A stretch of DNA of 64,000 bases from Prorocentrum cordatum (lineage: Eukaryota; Sar; Dinophyceae; Prorocentrales; Prorocentraceae): NCBI GenBank assembly GCA_963575745.1, contig CAUYUJ010014267.1:257488-321487 (forward strand), read 5' to 3'. The translations under genes and the position numbers were made by a program. Of the stretch, positions 1 through 11,445 are shown piece after piece. The notes under the pieces were generated by a model. It was not told the origin of the DNA. It saw only the letters and a program-made list of their open reading frames with translations, and ran no database searches. The first letter of the stretch is position 1, and every line of letters starts with the position of its first letter.

Positions 1-600
1 CTCTCGAGCGAGAGCGCCGTTCCTGAATTCGGGGGGCCTCTCTGGCCAGGGGCTTCAGGAGTACACATTGAGAAATATCGAACGGAAAACCTTGTCGCAG
101 TGTTTGGGCCTCCACCAACTGGCCTGAATTACGAGAACGTTTCGAGCGAGAGCGCCACTCTTGAGTTCGGGAACCTCTCTGGCTGAGGAAATATAAAATG
201 CGAGCCCGTATCGTCGTAGTTGGGCCTCCACCAGTTTGACTGAATTACGAAAGTCTCGAGCGAGAGCGCCGTTCCTGAGTTCAGGGGCCTCCCTGGCCTG
301 GGGCGCTCGGATTAAATCGCGAGGAACTATCGAGCAGGCGACCTCGTCGTCGTGGCTGGGCCTCCGCATACTTGGCTGAATTCCGAGGAGGTCTCGAGCG
401 AGAGCGCCGTTCCTGAGTCCGGGGGCCTGTCTGGCCAGGGCGTCTCGGGGTAACTTGTGAAGAAGTATCGAGCGGGAGCCGTTGTCGTTGTAGCCGGGCG
501 GGCCTCCAAGGACACACATATACAATCAAATCCGCGCTCGCGCGGGAGCCTTCAGAGGACTTACAGCCAGCGTACAAGCGCGAGCGCGCGGAACCGTTTC
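1..600. repeat. Degenerate ~130-140-bp tandem repeat (family S1)
   Basis: Four imperfect units carry the recurring words CGAGCGAGAGCGCC, GTTCCTGAGTTCGGGGGCC and GGGCCTCCACCAA. The same family recurs at 34980-35215, 36640-37290 and 61000-61660. Open frames here come from the repeat and do not resemble any protein I know. Confidence 0.75.
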
Positions 601-632
601 GAAATATCAGCAATCATTCTCTAGACACGAGT

Positions 633-636
633 ATTC

Positions 637-719
<83 letters not shown>
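633..719 (+). repeat. (CAA)n microsatellite
   Basis: About 28 uninterrupted CAA triplets. They sit at the fixed place in the macrosatellite unit, between the ATTCAACAA leader and the TTTAGTACTGTTCGCCC core. Confidence 0.95.
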
Positions 720-720
<1 letters not shown>

Positions 721-1710
721 TTTAGTACTGTTCGCCCTTATATGCTCGAGTGTCCATTAACGCCTATTTCCCTAACCCTCAATGCCCGCCCTCTTCGTTT
801 TCGATCGAACCCCTTTTGGGGGGTATACTTTTCTTCCCTGCAGGCCGGGCCCCGGCAAGCGGCGGGGTGGCCGCGGACCGTCGGCCTGGCCAGCGGCAGC
901 GCTGATCGACGGGGCGGCCGCGGACCGTCGACCCGACCCCAAGAGGGACGGACAGGGGACCGACCACGACGACGATGACGACGACAACTACGACGACGAC
1001 GACGACGACGTCGAAGACGACGGCGACGACGACGACGGCGACGACGAGCGAAAGCGAGAGCGAGAGAGAACGACAGCAGGGCCACGAAGGGCACGAAGTA
1101 GGCCACGAACGGCGACAGCGGGGACACGAAGGAAATGCGTATGGGGCAACGAAGAGCGCGAACAAGCAGGGGCCACGAAGTGCAGATAATGCGGGGCCAC
1201 GGAAGGCAACTATGGGGCCACTGAAGGTAGCAACTGGGCCACGTAGGACAGTGAGGGGGACACAAATGGCGACAGCGGGGCCACGAAGGGCATGCACATG
1301 GGGCCACAACGGGCGCGACTCCTGGTTGCCTGGGTGTCGGGAGCGCGGCGCTTGGGCAAATTTGCTGGAAATTTCAACGCAAGGCCATTCTTCAGTGAGA
1401 GCGCGACTCCAGAGCGCCGGGAGAGCGATTCCTGAATAAATTGTAAGGAAGTCCCCAGCGAGAGCGCGATTCCTAGATAAAAGGTGAGGAAGTCTCGCAC
1501 GGGAGTGGGGGTCCTGGCTAAATTGCAAGGAAGTCTCAAGCGGGAACCGTTGTTGTTGTAACCCGGGGGCCAAGGGCACAGTTTGAGCAGGAAGACTTGC
1601 CCTGACAAAAAACAGGGTGCGAGCGTCGAGGGGCACACTTTGATTGAGAAAAACAGTATGCACCGGTGGGGGGATCAACAATACTTATTCTTGAGAAATG
1701 AGAATTCAAC

Positions 1711-1729
1711 CACAACAACAACAACAACA

Positions 1730-1767
<38 letters not shown>

Positions 1768-1830
1768 AACAACAACCACAACCACAATCACAACCACAAC
1801 CACAATCACAACCACAACAACAACAACAAT
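1711..1830 (+). repeat. Compound (CAA)n/(CGA)n/(CCACAA)n microsatellite
   Basis: Same position in the unit as the tract at 633, but here changed into CAA, ACG and CCACAATCA blocks. This shows that the microsatellite evolves separately within each unit. Confidence 0.9.
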
Positions 1831-2078
1831 CATTTCAAGACTGTTCGCCCTTATCTGCTCGAGTGTCCAATACCGCCTATTTCCCAAACCCTCGATACCC
1901 GCCCTCTTCGTCTTCGATCGACCCCCTTTTGGGGGGTATACCTTTCTTCCCTGCAGGCCGGGCCCCGGCAAGCGGCGGGGCGGCCGCGGACCGTCGGCCT
2001 GGCCAGCGGCAGCGCTGATCGGCGGGGCGGCCGCGGACCGTCGACCCGACCCCAAGAGGGACGGACAGGGGACCGACC

Positions 2079-2111
<33 letters not shown>

Positions 2112-2439
2112 TCGACGGCGACGGCGACGACGACGACGAAGACGAGCGAAAGCGAGAGCGAAAGAGAACGACAGCAGGGCCACAAGGACACGAAGTAGAC
2201 CACGAAGGGCAACAGCGGGGACACGAAGGGAATGCGTATGGAGCCACGAAGAGCGCGAACGAGCGAGGGCCACGAAGGGCCGATAATGCGGGGCCACGGA
2301 AGGCAACGATGGGGCCACGAAGGGTAGCAACTGGGCCACGTAGGACACATGCATATGGGGCCACCACGGGCGCGAACGAGCGGGGGCCACGAAGGGCATA
2401 CATATATGGGGCCACGAACGGCAGCGAGGGGGCTACGAA

Positions 2440-2750
2440 GGGATGCGATGGGGCCACGAATCGAAGGACTGCAACGGGGCCACGAAGGGCTGCAACGGGG
2501 CCACGAAGGGCTGCGACGGGGCCACGAAGGGCAGCGAGGGGGCCACGAAGGGCTGCAACGGGGCCATGAAACAAAGCGAGGGGGCCACGAAGGACTGCAA
2601 CGGGGCCAAGAAGGGCAGCGAGGAGGCCACGAGGGGTCCCAACGGGGCCACGAAGGGCAGCGAGGGGGCACGAAGGGCTGCAACGGGGCCACGAAACAAA
2701 ACGAGGGGGGCACGAAGGGCTGCAACGGGGCCAAAAAGGGCAGCGAGTTC
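2440..2750 (+). repeat. 21-bp minisatellite inside a macrosatellite unit
   Basis: Units of the form GGGGCCACGAAGGGCTGCAA or GGGGCCACGAAGGGCAGCGA repeat every ~21 bp, alternating the two variants. Because 21 is a multiple of three, both strands stay open and read as heptapeptide repeats. I do not call this a gene. Confidence 0.85.
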
Positions 2751-3194
2751 CTGATTCCTATGTAATCCGTGAGGGAGTCCTACGCGTGAGCGCGACTCCT
2801 GGGTGCCTGGGTGTTAGGAGCGCGGCGCTTGAGTAAATTACAAGAAATTCCGACGCAAGGGCGCTATTCTTCAGCAAATTCCAAGCAAGTCTCCAGCGAG
2901 AGCGCCACTCCAGAGCGCCGGGAAAATAAATTCTAAGGAAGTCCCAGGCGAGAGCGCGATTCCTGCATAAAACGCGAGGAAGTCTCGGGCGGGCGCGGGG
3001 GTCCTGACTACATTGCGAGGAAATCTTATGCGGGAGCCGCTGTTGTTGTAAACCGGGGGCCAACGACAGAGTTTGACCCTCAAGCCTTTCCCTGATAAAA
3101 GAGCAGGGTGCGAGCCCCGGGAAGGGCACTTCAATCGAAACAAATGCACCGGAAAGGGGGGATCAACAATAATTACTCGTCAGAAATGAGAGTT

Positions 3195-3225
<31 letters not shown>

Positions 3226-3476
3226 AATCATTTTAAGACTGCTCGCCTTTATATGCTTGAGTGTCCAACAACGCGTATTTCCCAAACCCTCGACACCCGC
3301 CTTCTTCGTCTTCGATCGAACCCCTTTTGGGGGGTATACCTTTCTTCCCTGCAGGCCGGGCCCCGGCAAGCGGCGGGGCGGCCGCGGACCGTCGGCCTGG
3401 CCAGCGGCAGCGCTGATCGGCGGGGCGGCCGCGGACCGTCGACCCGACCCCAAGAGGGACGGACAGGGGACCGACC

Positions 3477-3518
<42 letters not shown>

Positions 3519-4234
3519 TCGAAGACGACGGCGACGACGACGACGACGCGACGACGAGCGAAAGCGAGAGCGAGAGAGAACGACAACAGGGCCACGAAGG
3601 GCACGAAGTAGGCCACGAAGGGCGACAGCGGGGACACGAAGGGAATGCGTCTGGGGCCACGAAGAGTGCGAACGAGCGGGGGCCACGAAATGCAGATAAT
3701 GCGGGGCCACGGAAGGCAACTATGGGGCCACTGAGGGTAGCAACTGGGCCACGTAGGACACTGAGGGGGACACAAATGGCGACAGCGGGGCCACGAAGGG
3801 CACGCACATGGGGCCACAACGGGCGCGACTCCTGGGTGCCTGGGTGTCGGGAGCGCGGCGCTTGGGCAAATTGCAAGAAATTCCAACGCAAGGCTATTCT
3901 TCAGTAAATTGCAAGCAAGTCTCCAGCGAGAGCACGACTCCAGAGCTCCGGGAGAGCGATTCCTGAATAAATTGTAAGGAAGTCCCAAGCGAGAGCGCGA
4001 TTCCTGAATACATGCGAGGAAGTCTCGGGCGGGAGCGGGGGTCCTGCTTAAATTGCAAGGAAGTCTCAGGCGGGAGCCGTTGTTGTTCTAACCAGAGGGG
4101 CCAGGAGTCCAGTTTGAGCGGGAAGACTTCCCCTGTCAAAGAACAGGCTGCGAGCGTCGAGGGGCACACTTTGATGGAGAAAAAACAATATGCACCGGCG
4201 GGGGGATCAACAGTAAGTATTCTTCAGAAATGAA

Positions 4235-4315
4235 AATTCAACACCAACAACAACAACAACAACACCAACAACAACAACAACAACAGCAACAACAACAGCA
4301 GCAACAACAACAACA
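4235..4315 (+). repeat. (CAA)n microsatellite with CAC and CAG interruptions
   Basis: Fourth macrosatellite copy of the CAA tract, with CACCAA and CAGCAA variants. It is flanked by the same leader and core as the other copies. Confidence 0.9.
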
Positions 4316-4984
4316 ATCATTTTAAGACTGTTCGCCCTTATCTGCTCGAGTGTCGAATAACGCGAATTTCCCAAACCCTCGATACCCGCCCTTTTCGCCT
4401 TCGATCGACCCCTTTTGGGGGGGTATACGTTTCTTCCCTGCAGGCCGGGCCCCGGCAAGCGGCGGGGCGGCCGCGGACCGTCGGCCTGGCCAGCGGCAGC
4501 GCTGATCGACGGGGCGGCCGCGGACCGTCGACCTCGACCCGACCCCAAGAGGGACGGACAGGGGACCGACCACGACGACGACGACGACGACGACGTCGAC
4601 GACGACGGCAACGACGGCGACGGCGACGACGACGACGAGCGAAAGCGAGAGCGAGAGAGAACGACAGCAGGGCCACGAAGGGCACGAAGTAGGCCACGAA
4701 GGGTGACAGCGGGGACACGAAGGGAATGCGTATGGGGCCACGAAGAGCGCGAACGAGCGTGGGCCACGAAGGGCAGACAATGCGGGGCCACAGAAGGCAA
4801 CGATGGGGCCACTGAGGGTAGCACCTGGGCCACGTAGGACAATGAGGGGGTAACAAACGGCGACAGCGGGGCCACGAAGGGCATGCACATGGGGCCACAA
4901 CGGGCGCGAACGAGGGGGGGCCACGAAGGGCATACGTATGTTGGGCCGCGGAGGGTACGGACGGGGCCGCTCAGGGCAGCAACA

Positions 4985-5485
4985 AGGACATGAAGGGCAG
5001 CGAGGGGGCCACGAAGGGCGACAGCGGGGCCACGAAGGGCATGCATATGGGGCCACCACGGGCGCGAACGAGCAGGGGCCACGAAGGGCATACATATATG
5101 GGGCCACGAAACAAAGCGAGGGGGCCACGAAGGGCAACGGGACCACGAAGGGCAGCGAGGGGGCCACGAAGGGCTGCAACGGGGCCACGAAGGGCCGCAA
5201 CGGGGCCACGAAGGGCAACGAGGAGGCCACGAAGGGCTGCAACGGGGCCACGAAGGGCAGCGAGGGGGCCACGAAGGGCTGCAACGGGGCCACGAAACAA
5301 AGCGAGGGGGCCACGAAGGGCTGCAACGGGCGGGGCCACGAAGGGCAACGAGGAAGCCACGAACGGCAGCGAGGGGGCTACGAAACAAAGCGAGGGGGCC
5401 ACGAAGGGCTGCAACGGGGCCACGAAACAAAGCGAGGGGGCCACGAAGGGCTGCAACGGGGCCACGAAGGGCAGCGAGATCCCGA
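4985..5485 (+). repeat. 21-bp minisatellite, longest copy in the 5' array
   Basis: More than 20 units of the GGCCACGAAGGGC type, with variants ending GCAGCGAGG, GCTGCAACG or AACAAAGCGAG. It ends at GATCCCGATTCCTAGG, as do the minisatellites at 2440-2750 and 59410-59925. Confidence 0.85.
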
Positions 5486-5939
5486 TTCCTAGGTAATTTG
5501 TGAAGGAGTCCTAAGCGTGAGCGCGACTCCTGGGTGCCTGGGTGTCGGGAGCGCGGCGCTGGAGTAAATTGCAAGAAATTCCAACGCAAGGGCGCTACTC
5601 TTCAGTAACTTGCAAGCAAATCTCCACCGAGAGCGCCACTTCAGAGCGCAGGGGGAGCGATTCCTCAATAAATCGTAAGGAAGTCCCAAGCGAGAGCGCG
5701 ATTCCTGAATAAAATGTGAGGAAGTCTCGCACGGGAGCAAGGGTCCTGGCTAAATTGTAAGGAAGTCTCAAGCGGGAGCCGTTGTTGTTGTAACCCAGGG
5801 GCCAAGGGCCCAGTTTGAGCAGGAAGACTTTCCTCTACAAAAAACAAAGTGCGAACCCCCGGGGGGGGGCACTTCAACTTAAAAAATCAATGTGCACCGG
5901 TGGGGGGGATCAACAATAAGTATTCTTTAGGAATGAGAG

Positions 5940-5942
5940 TTC

Positions 5943-6005
<63 letters not shown>

Positions 6006-6006
6006 A
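5940..6006 (+). repeat. (CAA)n microsatellite
   Basis: Pure CAA tract that starts the last, truncated unit of the 5' array. Confidence 0.95.
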
Positions 6007-6159
6007 ATTTCAAGACTGTTCGCCCTTATCTGCTCGAGTGCCCAATAACGCCTACTTCCCAAACCCTCGATACCCGCCCTCTTCGTCTTCGATCGAACCC
6101 CTTTTGGGGGGTATACGTTTCTTCCCTGCAGGCCGGGCCCCGGCAAGCGGAGGGAGGCC

Positions 6160-6345
6160 TCAGCCTTGGCGTCTACGGCCCAGGAGTCTTCGGCATTGGA
6201 CCTGGGCCCTGGAGCCCCATACGCTGCGGAGCTCGGCCCTCATGAGCCCACGGCTCCGAAATCCAGAACCTGGAATGTAAGGCTCATGAGCCGTGGGCCC
6301 TGGAGTCTAGGGCCTGGGAGTCTGAAGCCCTGGAGTCGTTTTGTT
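6160..6345. repeat. Degenerate ~20-bp repeat rich in GGCCC and GGAGTC
   Basis: Same word family (GGGCCCTGGAGTCTAGGGCC and relatives) as the longer array at 13420-14360. No gene is seen between this and the helicase fragment, apart from one partial copy of the 90-bp module near 6588-6650. Confidence 0.6.
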
Positions 6346-6993
6346 ATACAACTCCCCAAGACGCCGTCTTGGAGACGAAGGTTGTGGAGCTCCGGGGTGT
6401 GGGTGGGCGACGAACGTCAGACAATTTCGGCGCGCGCAACACTCTAGACTCTACCCCCGCCACCTTGCGGTTGCCAAACACGGCACTCCCGCTCAGCTGC
6501 TTACAACTCTGGCCCACGCCGAAGTAAAATATCCTGGCGAAGGACCCAACCATATGCAGTTGTGAGTATCGCAATTGTGAATATCTTCTTCGGTGGCGCT
6601 CCCTATGGGGCCACGAACCGCATGAGGGGTGTGCCGAAATGTGGCGGGGTACACAACGCAAAGGAATACGATAGATCTGATTACGAGAGAAAGAACGCGG
6701 GTGAGTCAGAGCGCGAGGGAATCTGAGTATGAATGGGTCTGCGCGCGAGTGAATATATTTGCATGAATGCGATCGTGGAACCGCCTAGTGTAAGTGTCGA
6801 GCATGCCTGTCCGAACACACGTGACACTGGGCGTGGCCGCCGCAGGCAGCTTCCGCGGGAACCCCGACGGCAGCGTCCGCACGTCGCGACGCCCATGTCG
6901 GCACGCCTCTTGCGAGGATCGCGCCCGCTTTCGGCTCTTCTTTTCCTTCCTCTTTGCCCGCGCACTCCAAAATCCAAGGCTGCGGGCGCAGCG

Positions 6994-7244
6994 CAGCGCG
7001 GAGTCCCCGCGACGCGCGCTGGTCGCCCCGGGCGGGGTCCCAGCGACGCGCGCGGGTCGTCCGCTGCGCGAAGCAGAGAGAGCTGACTAGCTAACTGGCT
7101 GGCTGATAGCGGGCAAGTCTCTGACCGCTGGGCAGAGCGACGACGGGCGAACGAGGCGCCGGGCCCCCCGCAGCACGGAGTTCCCGCGACGCGCGCTGGT
7201 CGCCCCGAGAGGGTCCCAGCGACGCGCGCGGGTCGTCCGCGGCG
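6994..7244. repeat. Duplicated ~85-bp GC-rich segment
   Basis: Positions ~6994-7076 and ~7160-7244 share GCGACGCGCGCTGGTCGCCC and GTCCCAGCGACGCGCGCGGG with few differences. About 80 bp of unrelated sequence lies between them. The surrounding 6650-7300 region holds no gene I can support. Confidence 0.7.
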
Positions 7245-7307
7245 CGAGGCCAAACAATTAGTCGGGCAGTCGAGAGAAGGCGCGGCTCGGGGGAGACGCT
7301 CCTCAGG

Positions 7308-7790
7308 TCAGGCCTCGCGGATGAACTCGGTGAAGCCGAGCTCCCTGGCGAGGGCCGTCGCTTCCCTCCTGCACCGCTTCGTGCGCGCCGCAAACTGCTC
7401 CAGCTGCTTCCGCAAGCCCTGCGGCGGCCCTGCCAGGAAGAACTCGATGCGCGGCGCCCGCATGAGCAGGAGGTCCTCGTGGCGCGTGGCGCGCGAGAGC
7501 AGCACGTAGAGCTCCAGCCACCAGTCGTCGTCCTCCTTCTTGCCGTTCCCTACCTCGTGGCGGCCGCAATCCAGGATCACGCCTGGGCGACGTCGACCGA
7601 GGGAGCAGCGCGCCGGGCAGCCGACGGCCCAGGGCGAGAGTCCACAGGACCGAGAGATGGTCTGGCCGCGGACTGCTCGCGCCCCGGAGGTCTGGCCGCC
7701 CCCGGAGCGCCGTTCCCCCGCCCCGTCGCCTTCGCGCATGGTGCGCCCCTGGCACGCCACCGTGGTGATGACCCTGCCGTGCGAGAAATG
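7308..7790 (-). pseudogene. 3' end of a PIF1/Helitron-type helicase gene, cut at its 5' side
   Basis: Read leftwards, the sequence encodes a helicase C-terminus. TTVACQGRTMREG (motif V type) joins to GVILDCGR, then YVLLSRATRHEDLLLMRAP (motif VI type), then a helical tail and a stop at 7308-7310. The two halves join in frame only if 7583-7729 is removed as an intron. Upstream of ~7790 the coding sequence is replaced by the 90-bp tandem array, so Walker A, Walker B and all earlier motifs are missing. The frame stays open through the intron and into the array because 147 and 90 are multiples of three; the resulting 532-codon frame is not a real protein. This is established helicase motif knowledge applied by eye. 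Whether it came from a cellular helicase or a transposon is unresolved. Confidence 0.7.
7583..7729 (-). other. Probable 147-bp GC-AG intron
   Basis: On the minus strand the exon ends ATGCGCGAAG, the intron begins GCGACGGGG and ends GTCGCCCAG, and the next exon starts GCGTGATCC. Removing it restores R-E-G-V-I-L across the joint, as expected between helicase motifs V and VI. A GC donor and a G after the acceptor AG match known dinoflagellate introns, which often use GC or GA donors. Confidence 0.65.
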
Positions 7791-7794
7791 CGGG

Positions 7795-9250
7795 GGGTGT
7801 GCCGAAATGGGTGGGGGTGACGCATGCGGGCGGCGGCACTGAGGCCTTCGGTGGAGCTCCCTATGGAGCCACGAAACGTGTGAGGGGTGTGCCGAAATGG
7901 GTGTGGGTGGACGCATGCGGCCGCGGGCACTGGGGCCTTCGGTGGAGCTCCCTATGGAGCCACGAAACGTGTGAGGGGTGTGCCGAAATGGGTGTGGGGG
8001 ACGCATGCGGCCGCGGGCACTGGGGCCTTCGGTGGAGCTCCCTATGGAGCCACGAAACGTGTGAGGGGTGTGCCGAAATGGGTGTGGGGGACGCATGCGG
8101 CCGCGGGCACTGGGGCCTTCGGTGGAGCTCCCTATGGAGCCACGAAACGTGTGAGGGGTGTGCCGAAATGGGTGTGGGGGACGCATGCGGCCGCGGGCAC
8201 TGGGGCCTTCGGTGGAGCTCCCTATGGAGCCACGAAACGTGTGAGGGGTGTGCCGAAATGGGTGTGGGGGACGCATGCGGCCGCGGGCACTGGGGCCTTC
8301 GGTGGAGCTCCCTATGGAGCCACGAAACGTGTGAGGGGTGTGCCGAAATGGGTGTGGGGGACGCATGCGGCCGCGGGCACTGGGGCCTTCGGTGGAGCTC
8401 CCTATGGAGCCACGAAACGTGTGAGGGGTGTGCCGAAATGGGTGTGGGGGACGCATGCGGCCGCGGGCACTGGGGCCTTCGGTGGAGCTCCCTATGGAGC
8501 CACGAAACGTGTGAGGGGTGTGCCGAAATGGGTGTGGGGGACGCATGCGGCCGCGGGCACTGGGGCCTTCGGTGGAGCTCCCTATGGAGCCACGAAACGT
8601 GTGAGGGGTGTGCCGAAATGGGTGTGGGGGACGCATGCGGCCGCGGGCACTGGGGCCTTCGGTGGAGCTCCCTATGGAGCCACGAAACGTGTGAGGGGTG
8701 TGCCGAAATGGGTGTGGGGGACGCATGCGGCCGCGGGCACTGGGGCCTTCGGTGGAGCTCCCTATGGAGCCACGAAACGTGTGAGGGGTGTGCCGAAATG
8801 GGTGTGGGGGACGCATGCGGCCGCGGGCACTGGGGCCTTCGGTGGAGCTCCCTATGGAGCCACGAAACGTGTGAGGGGTGTGCCGAAATGGGTGTGGGGG
8901 ACGCATGCGGCCGCGGGCACTGGGGCCTTCGGTGGAGCTCCCTATGGAGCCACGAAACGTGTGAGGGGTGTGCCGAAATGGGTGTGGGGACGCATGCGGC
9001 CGCGGGCACTGGGGCCTTCGGTGGAGCTCCCTATGGAGCCACGAAACGTGTGAGGGGTGTGCCGAAATGGGTGTGGGGGACGCATGCGGCCGCGGGCACT
9101 GGGGCCTTCGGTGGAGCTCCCTATGGAGCCACGAAACGTGTGAGGGGTGTGCCGAAATGGGTGTGGGGGACGCATGCGGCCGCGGGCACTGGGGCCTTCG
9201 GTGGAGCTCCCTATGGAGCCACGAAACGTGTGAGGGGTGTGCCGAAATCG
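7795..9250 (+). repeat. 90-bp tandem array, about 16 units
   Basis: The word TGCCGAAAT recurs at 7800, 7890, 7981 and then every 90 bp to 9240, with one single-base deletion near 8990. Interior units are almost identical; the first two differ most. Each unit contains GGCCTTCGGTGGAGCTCC and GTGTGAGGGGTGTGCCGAAA. The last unit runs into (GAT)n, a purine stretch and the tail AACGAGGACCCAACGCC...GGATGGTTGGG. That is the full layout of the short element at 29836-30041, so the array looks like amplification of that element's front half. Open frames on both strands are repeat artefacts. Confidence 0.95.
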
Positions 9251-9475
9251 GTGTTGATGATGATGATGATGATGATGGGAGGGGGGAGGAGGCAGCGGGA
9301 GGAAGGGAGGAAGGGAGGAAGGAAGGAGAACGCGGGGCACCGTCTCTTCAAAACGAGGACCCAACGCCACAGGATGGTTGGGAAAAAGCACCCGCCCACA
9401 TGGGGTAGAGGGACAGGGAAGAGGAGGACGAGGGGGAAAGAGAGAGAGAGAGAGAGGAAGAGAAGAACGACCTGA
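9251..9475 (+). repeat. (GAT)n, purine-rich stretch and 3' tail of the short interspersed element
   Basis: GATGATGAT, then GGGAGGGGGGAGGAGG, then CGCGGGGCACCGTCTCTTCA and the GGATGGTTGGG tail, in the same order as the element at 29836-30041 read on the minus strand. A purine-rich run with (GA)n continues to ~9475. Confidence 0.7.
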
Positions 9476-9479
9476 ACAG

Positions 9480-10500
9480 CGTCATTCGCACCAGCTCGTG
9501 TGAGGTGTCATGCGCACCAGATCACGTGAGAAGTGTGAGATTGGAGCCTGGAAAAATGACGCCAGGGTGAAAATCGCACGCATGTGTCGATACGGTTCCA
9601 ACTCCTCCTCTTGCGGTGCCGCCTGCTGCTGATGGCCCTGGCGGGCTGGCGCAGCCGGCGAGGCGCCGGCAGCAAGGGCCTGGCTGCCCACGTCGAAGCG
9701 GGTTAGTCCGGACAGATGCTGCTGTGCGAGGCTCTCGGTGGGGAGCGCCCTCAGCCGGCCCGCCTCTCGAGAGATGAGGCTGCTGACCCTCGTGTGGGCA
9801 GCCGCCCCCCCCCCGCCGCTGCAGAAACATGGGCAGCTTGGCGCCACCATGCATGACAGGTCTCAGCATGATGCGCGGACACTCGTGGCCCGAAGCACAC
9901 CTCCTGCGTCGGCGGCGCGAACCGTCACCGACCCTCCTCCTCCTCCTCCTCGTCCTCCTCCTCCTCCTCCTCCTCCTCCTCCTCCTCCTCCTCCTCCTCC
10001 TCCTCCTCCTCCTCCCCCCTCACCCTCCCCACGCCCGCCATCGTCTGCCGTCCCGCCCGAGGCGCGCGGCGCCGAGGGCAGGGCGGAGATGGGTCCGGAG
10101 CCCCTGGCGAGCCAGCGGGTCCAGGCGGGAGGCGCCGGGCGCCGCAGCCGCTCCACGAGCGCTGCGGGGCTCTGCAATCGGGTCGGGCAACAGGGGGGGA
10201 TAGCAAAGGGGGGGGGGAGAATCAGCTCGCGTAGCTGATTTTCCTGGCGCCTCCCGGCGCCGGAGGCCCCTCGGTGGGGCCGAAACCAGCTGCATGCAGC
10301 AGATTTCGTACCCCCCCCCCTTTCCCAATCCCCCCTTTCGTCCGGCCCGATCCAGGGGCGCTCCAGGGCGCGCCGTGAAACGAAAGTGGCCTCACGTCTG
10401 GGCGCGCCCGTAGCCGATGCTGACAACGCTGGGAGCATGTTCCCCCGTTCTTAACAGGCTCGATGTTCGGCCGAGCAGAACGGGGAAGCAAGACATGTAT
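9480..10500. other. No supported gene; (CTC)n tract at ~9940-10015
   Basis: A run of CCT/CTC triplets makes proline-, leucine- and glutamate-rich frames that I do not accept as genes. The minus-strand frame at 9482-9850 has no recognisable domain. Confidence 0.5.
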
Positions 10501-10585
10501 AAATGCATGCAATATGTATATATATATATGTATACACATTTATGTGAATATACATATATCGAGATGTCTATATAATTTAATGCTG
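10500..10585. other. AT-rich patch with TA-rich dinucleotide runs
   Basis: ATGTATATATATATATGTAT and similar TA/CA-rich words stand out sharply from GC-rich surroundings. No function can be assigned. Confidence 0.6.
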
Positions 10586-10739
10586 GCATTGGGTCTTGGG
10601 GCCATCTGAGGGGCGCCTTTTCGGGGATATCATGCACACCCCAGAACGCCAGTACCAACGCTACTAGCATCGTGACCCCTCAGCTAGCCCTAGGAATGCT
10701 GAGGGGCAAGCGGACGGAGAACCCAGCAAGGGTGCGAAT

Positions 10740-11065
10740 GCAGGAAGACACGCCAAGGTCGCAAGCCCAGCTGCTTGAATGAGCGTCGCCGGTATGCCGC
10801 TGCCCTGGCCAGTCACTGCATAATTACCTCGCACCGCATCCTGCCAGCTGTCCTTGCCAGGGTACTCCCCTGACCGAAACCACAAAGTGCCAGACCATGT
10901 GGCGCCATTCGTTGCGCCAACGGCAAGACCGAGCTCAAAGTTAACGATCAGTCAAATATGCACACAAGCACCATCTCCGCTTACGCAAACAGACACGCCA
11001 AGGTAGCAAGCCCAGCTGCTTGAATATGCCTCGCTGGTATGCCGCTGCCCTGGTTGGTCACTGCG
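10740..11065. repeat. Two copies of a ~75-bp segment, 248 bp apart
   Basis: The segments at ~10743-10817 and ~10988-11063 share ACACGCCAAGG, GCAAGCCCAGCTGCTTGAAT and GGTATGCCGCTGCCCTGG. They lie downstream of the membrane-protein gene, which is on the minus strand. Confidence 0.75.
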
Positions 11066-11445
11066 CCGAGCGCTGCCAAGAGGAAAGAGTGGCAAAGGGG
11101 TGAAGAGGGCACACGATGCCAGGGGGGAGAAGAGGGAAGGGGAAAGAAGGACAGGCTGCTGCAGGGGGCCGTCTGGGGGCGCCGAGACGACGGCGGTCCG
11201 GGGGAGAGCTGGCGGCCCTTGTGCAGAGGAGGGACAAGCTGGCGACCCTGCCCGTGCTCGGGAAAGCGAGCTCGCAGGAAGGCGGGCGCGGAGGGAGGGG
11301 GAGGGGGAGGGAGGCGGAGGCGGGGGGGGGGGGCGTCGCTGCCGCAACGGGCCACGGCCACGAAAGGGGCCCTGGCCCGCGCAGGCCTCGAAGCCGAGGG
11401 GACGAGACGACGCTCTCTGCATCGACCGAGGGCGCGCCCTGCGCC

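Larger units (their letters stand above)
601..6150. repeat. Macrosatellite: four full units and one truncated unit of 1.0-1.7 kb
   Basis: Units run from one (CAA)n tract to the next, starting near 633, 1711, 3195, 4235 and 5940. Their order is: (CAA)n; a core around TTTAAGACTGTTCGCCC and CCCTCGATACCCGCCC; a C-run/G-run palindrome; a GC-rich block with CGGCCGCGGACCGTCG; (GAC)n; a GGCCACGAAGGGC minisatellite; ~50-bp units; then a segment ending GGGGGATCAACAATA before the next (CAA)n. Size differences come mainly from the number of minisatellite repeats. The last unit breaks off near 6150 in unrelated sequence. Long open frames on both strands are low-complexity by-products of repeats whose period is a multiple of three. 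Confidence 0.85.

Noticed and set aside
1583-2574. Long ORFs on both strands across the macrosatellite (e.g. 1583-2569 and 4207-5589)
   Set aside because: Composed of microsatellite and minisatellite translation; frames change between copies of the same unit.
7308-8906. A 532-codon minus-strand ORF with eleven 30-residue repeats
   Set aside because: The repeats are the 90-bp array read in frame and the middle is an intron; only the last ~90 codons plus one short exon are helicase.
7795-9250. CRISPR-like array
   Set aside because: Units are contiguous with no variable spacers, and the genome is eukaryotic.
7799-9475. A 558-codon plus-strand ORF over the same array
   Set aside because: Opens only because 90 is a multiple of three; it has no domain and lies opposite the helicase fragment.
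9738-10238. Proline-rich protein from 9738
   Set aside because: The frame depends on a (CTC)n tract and shows no conserved domain outside it.
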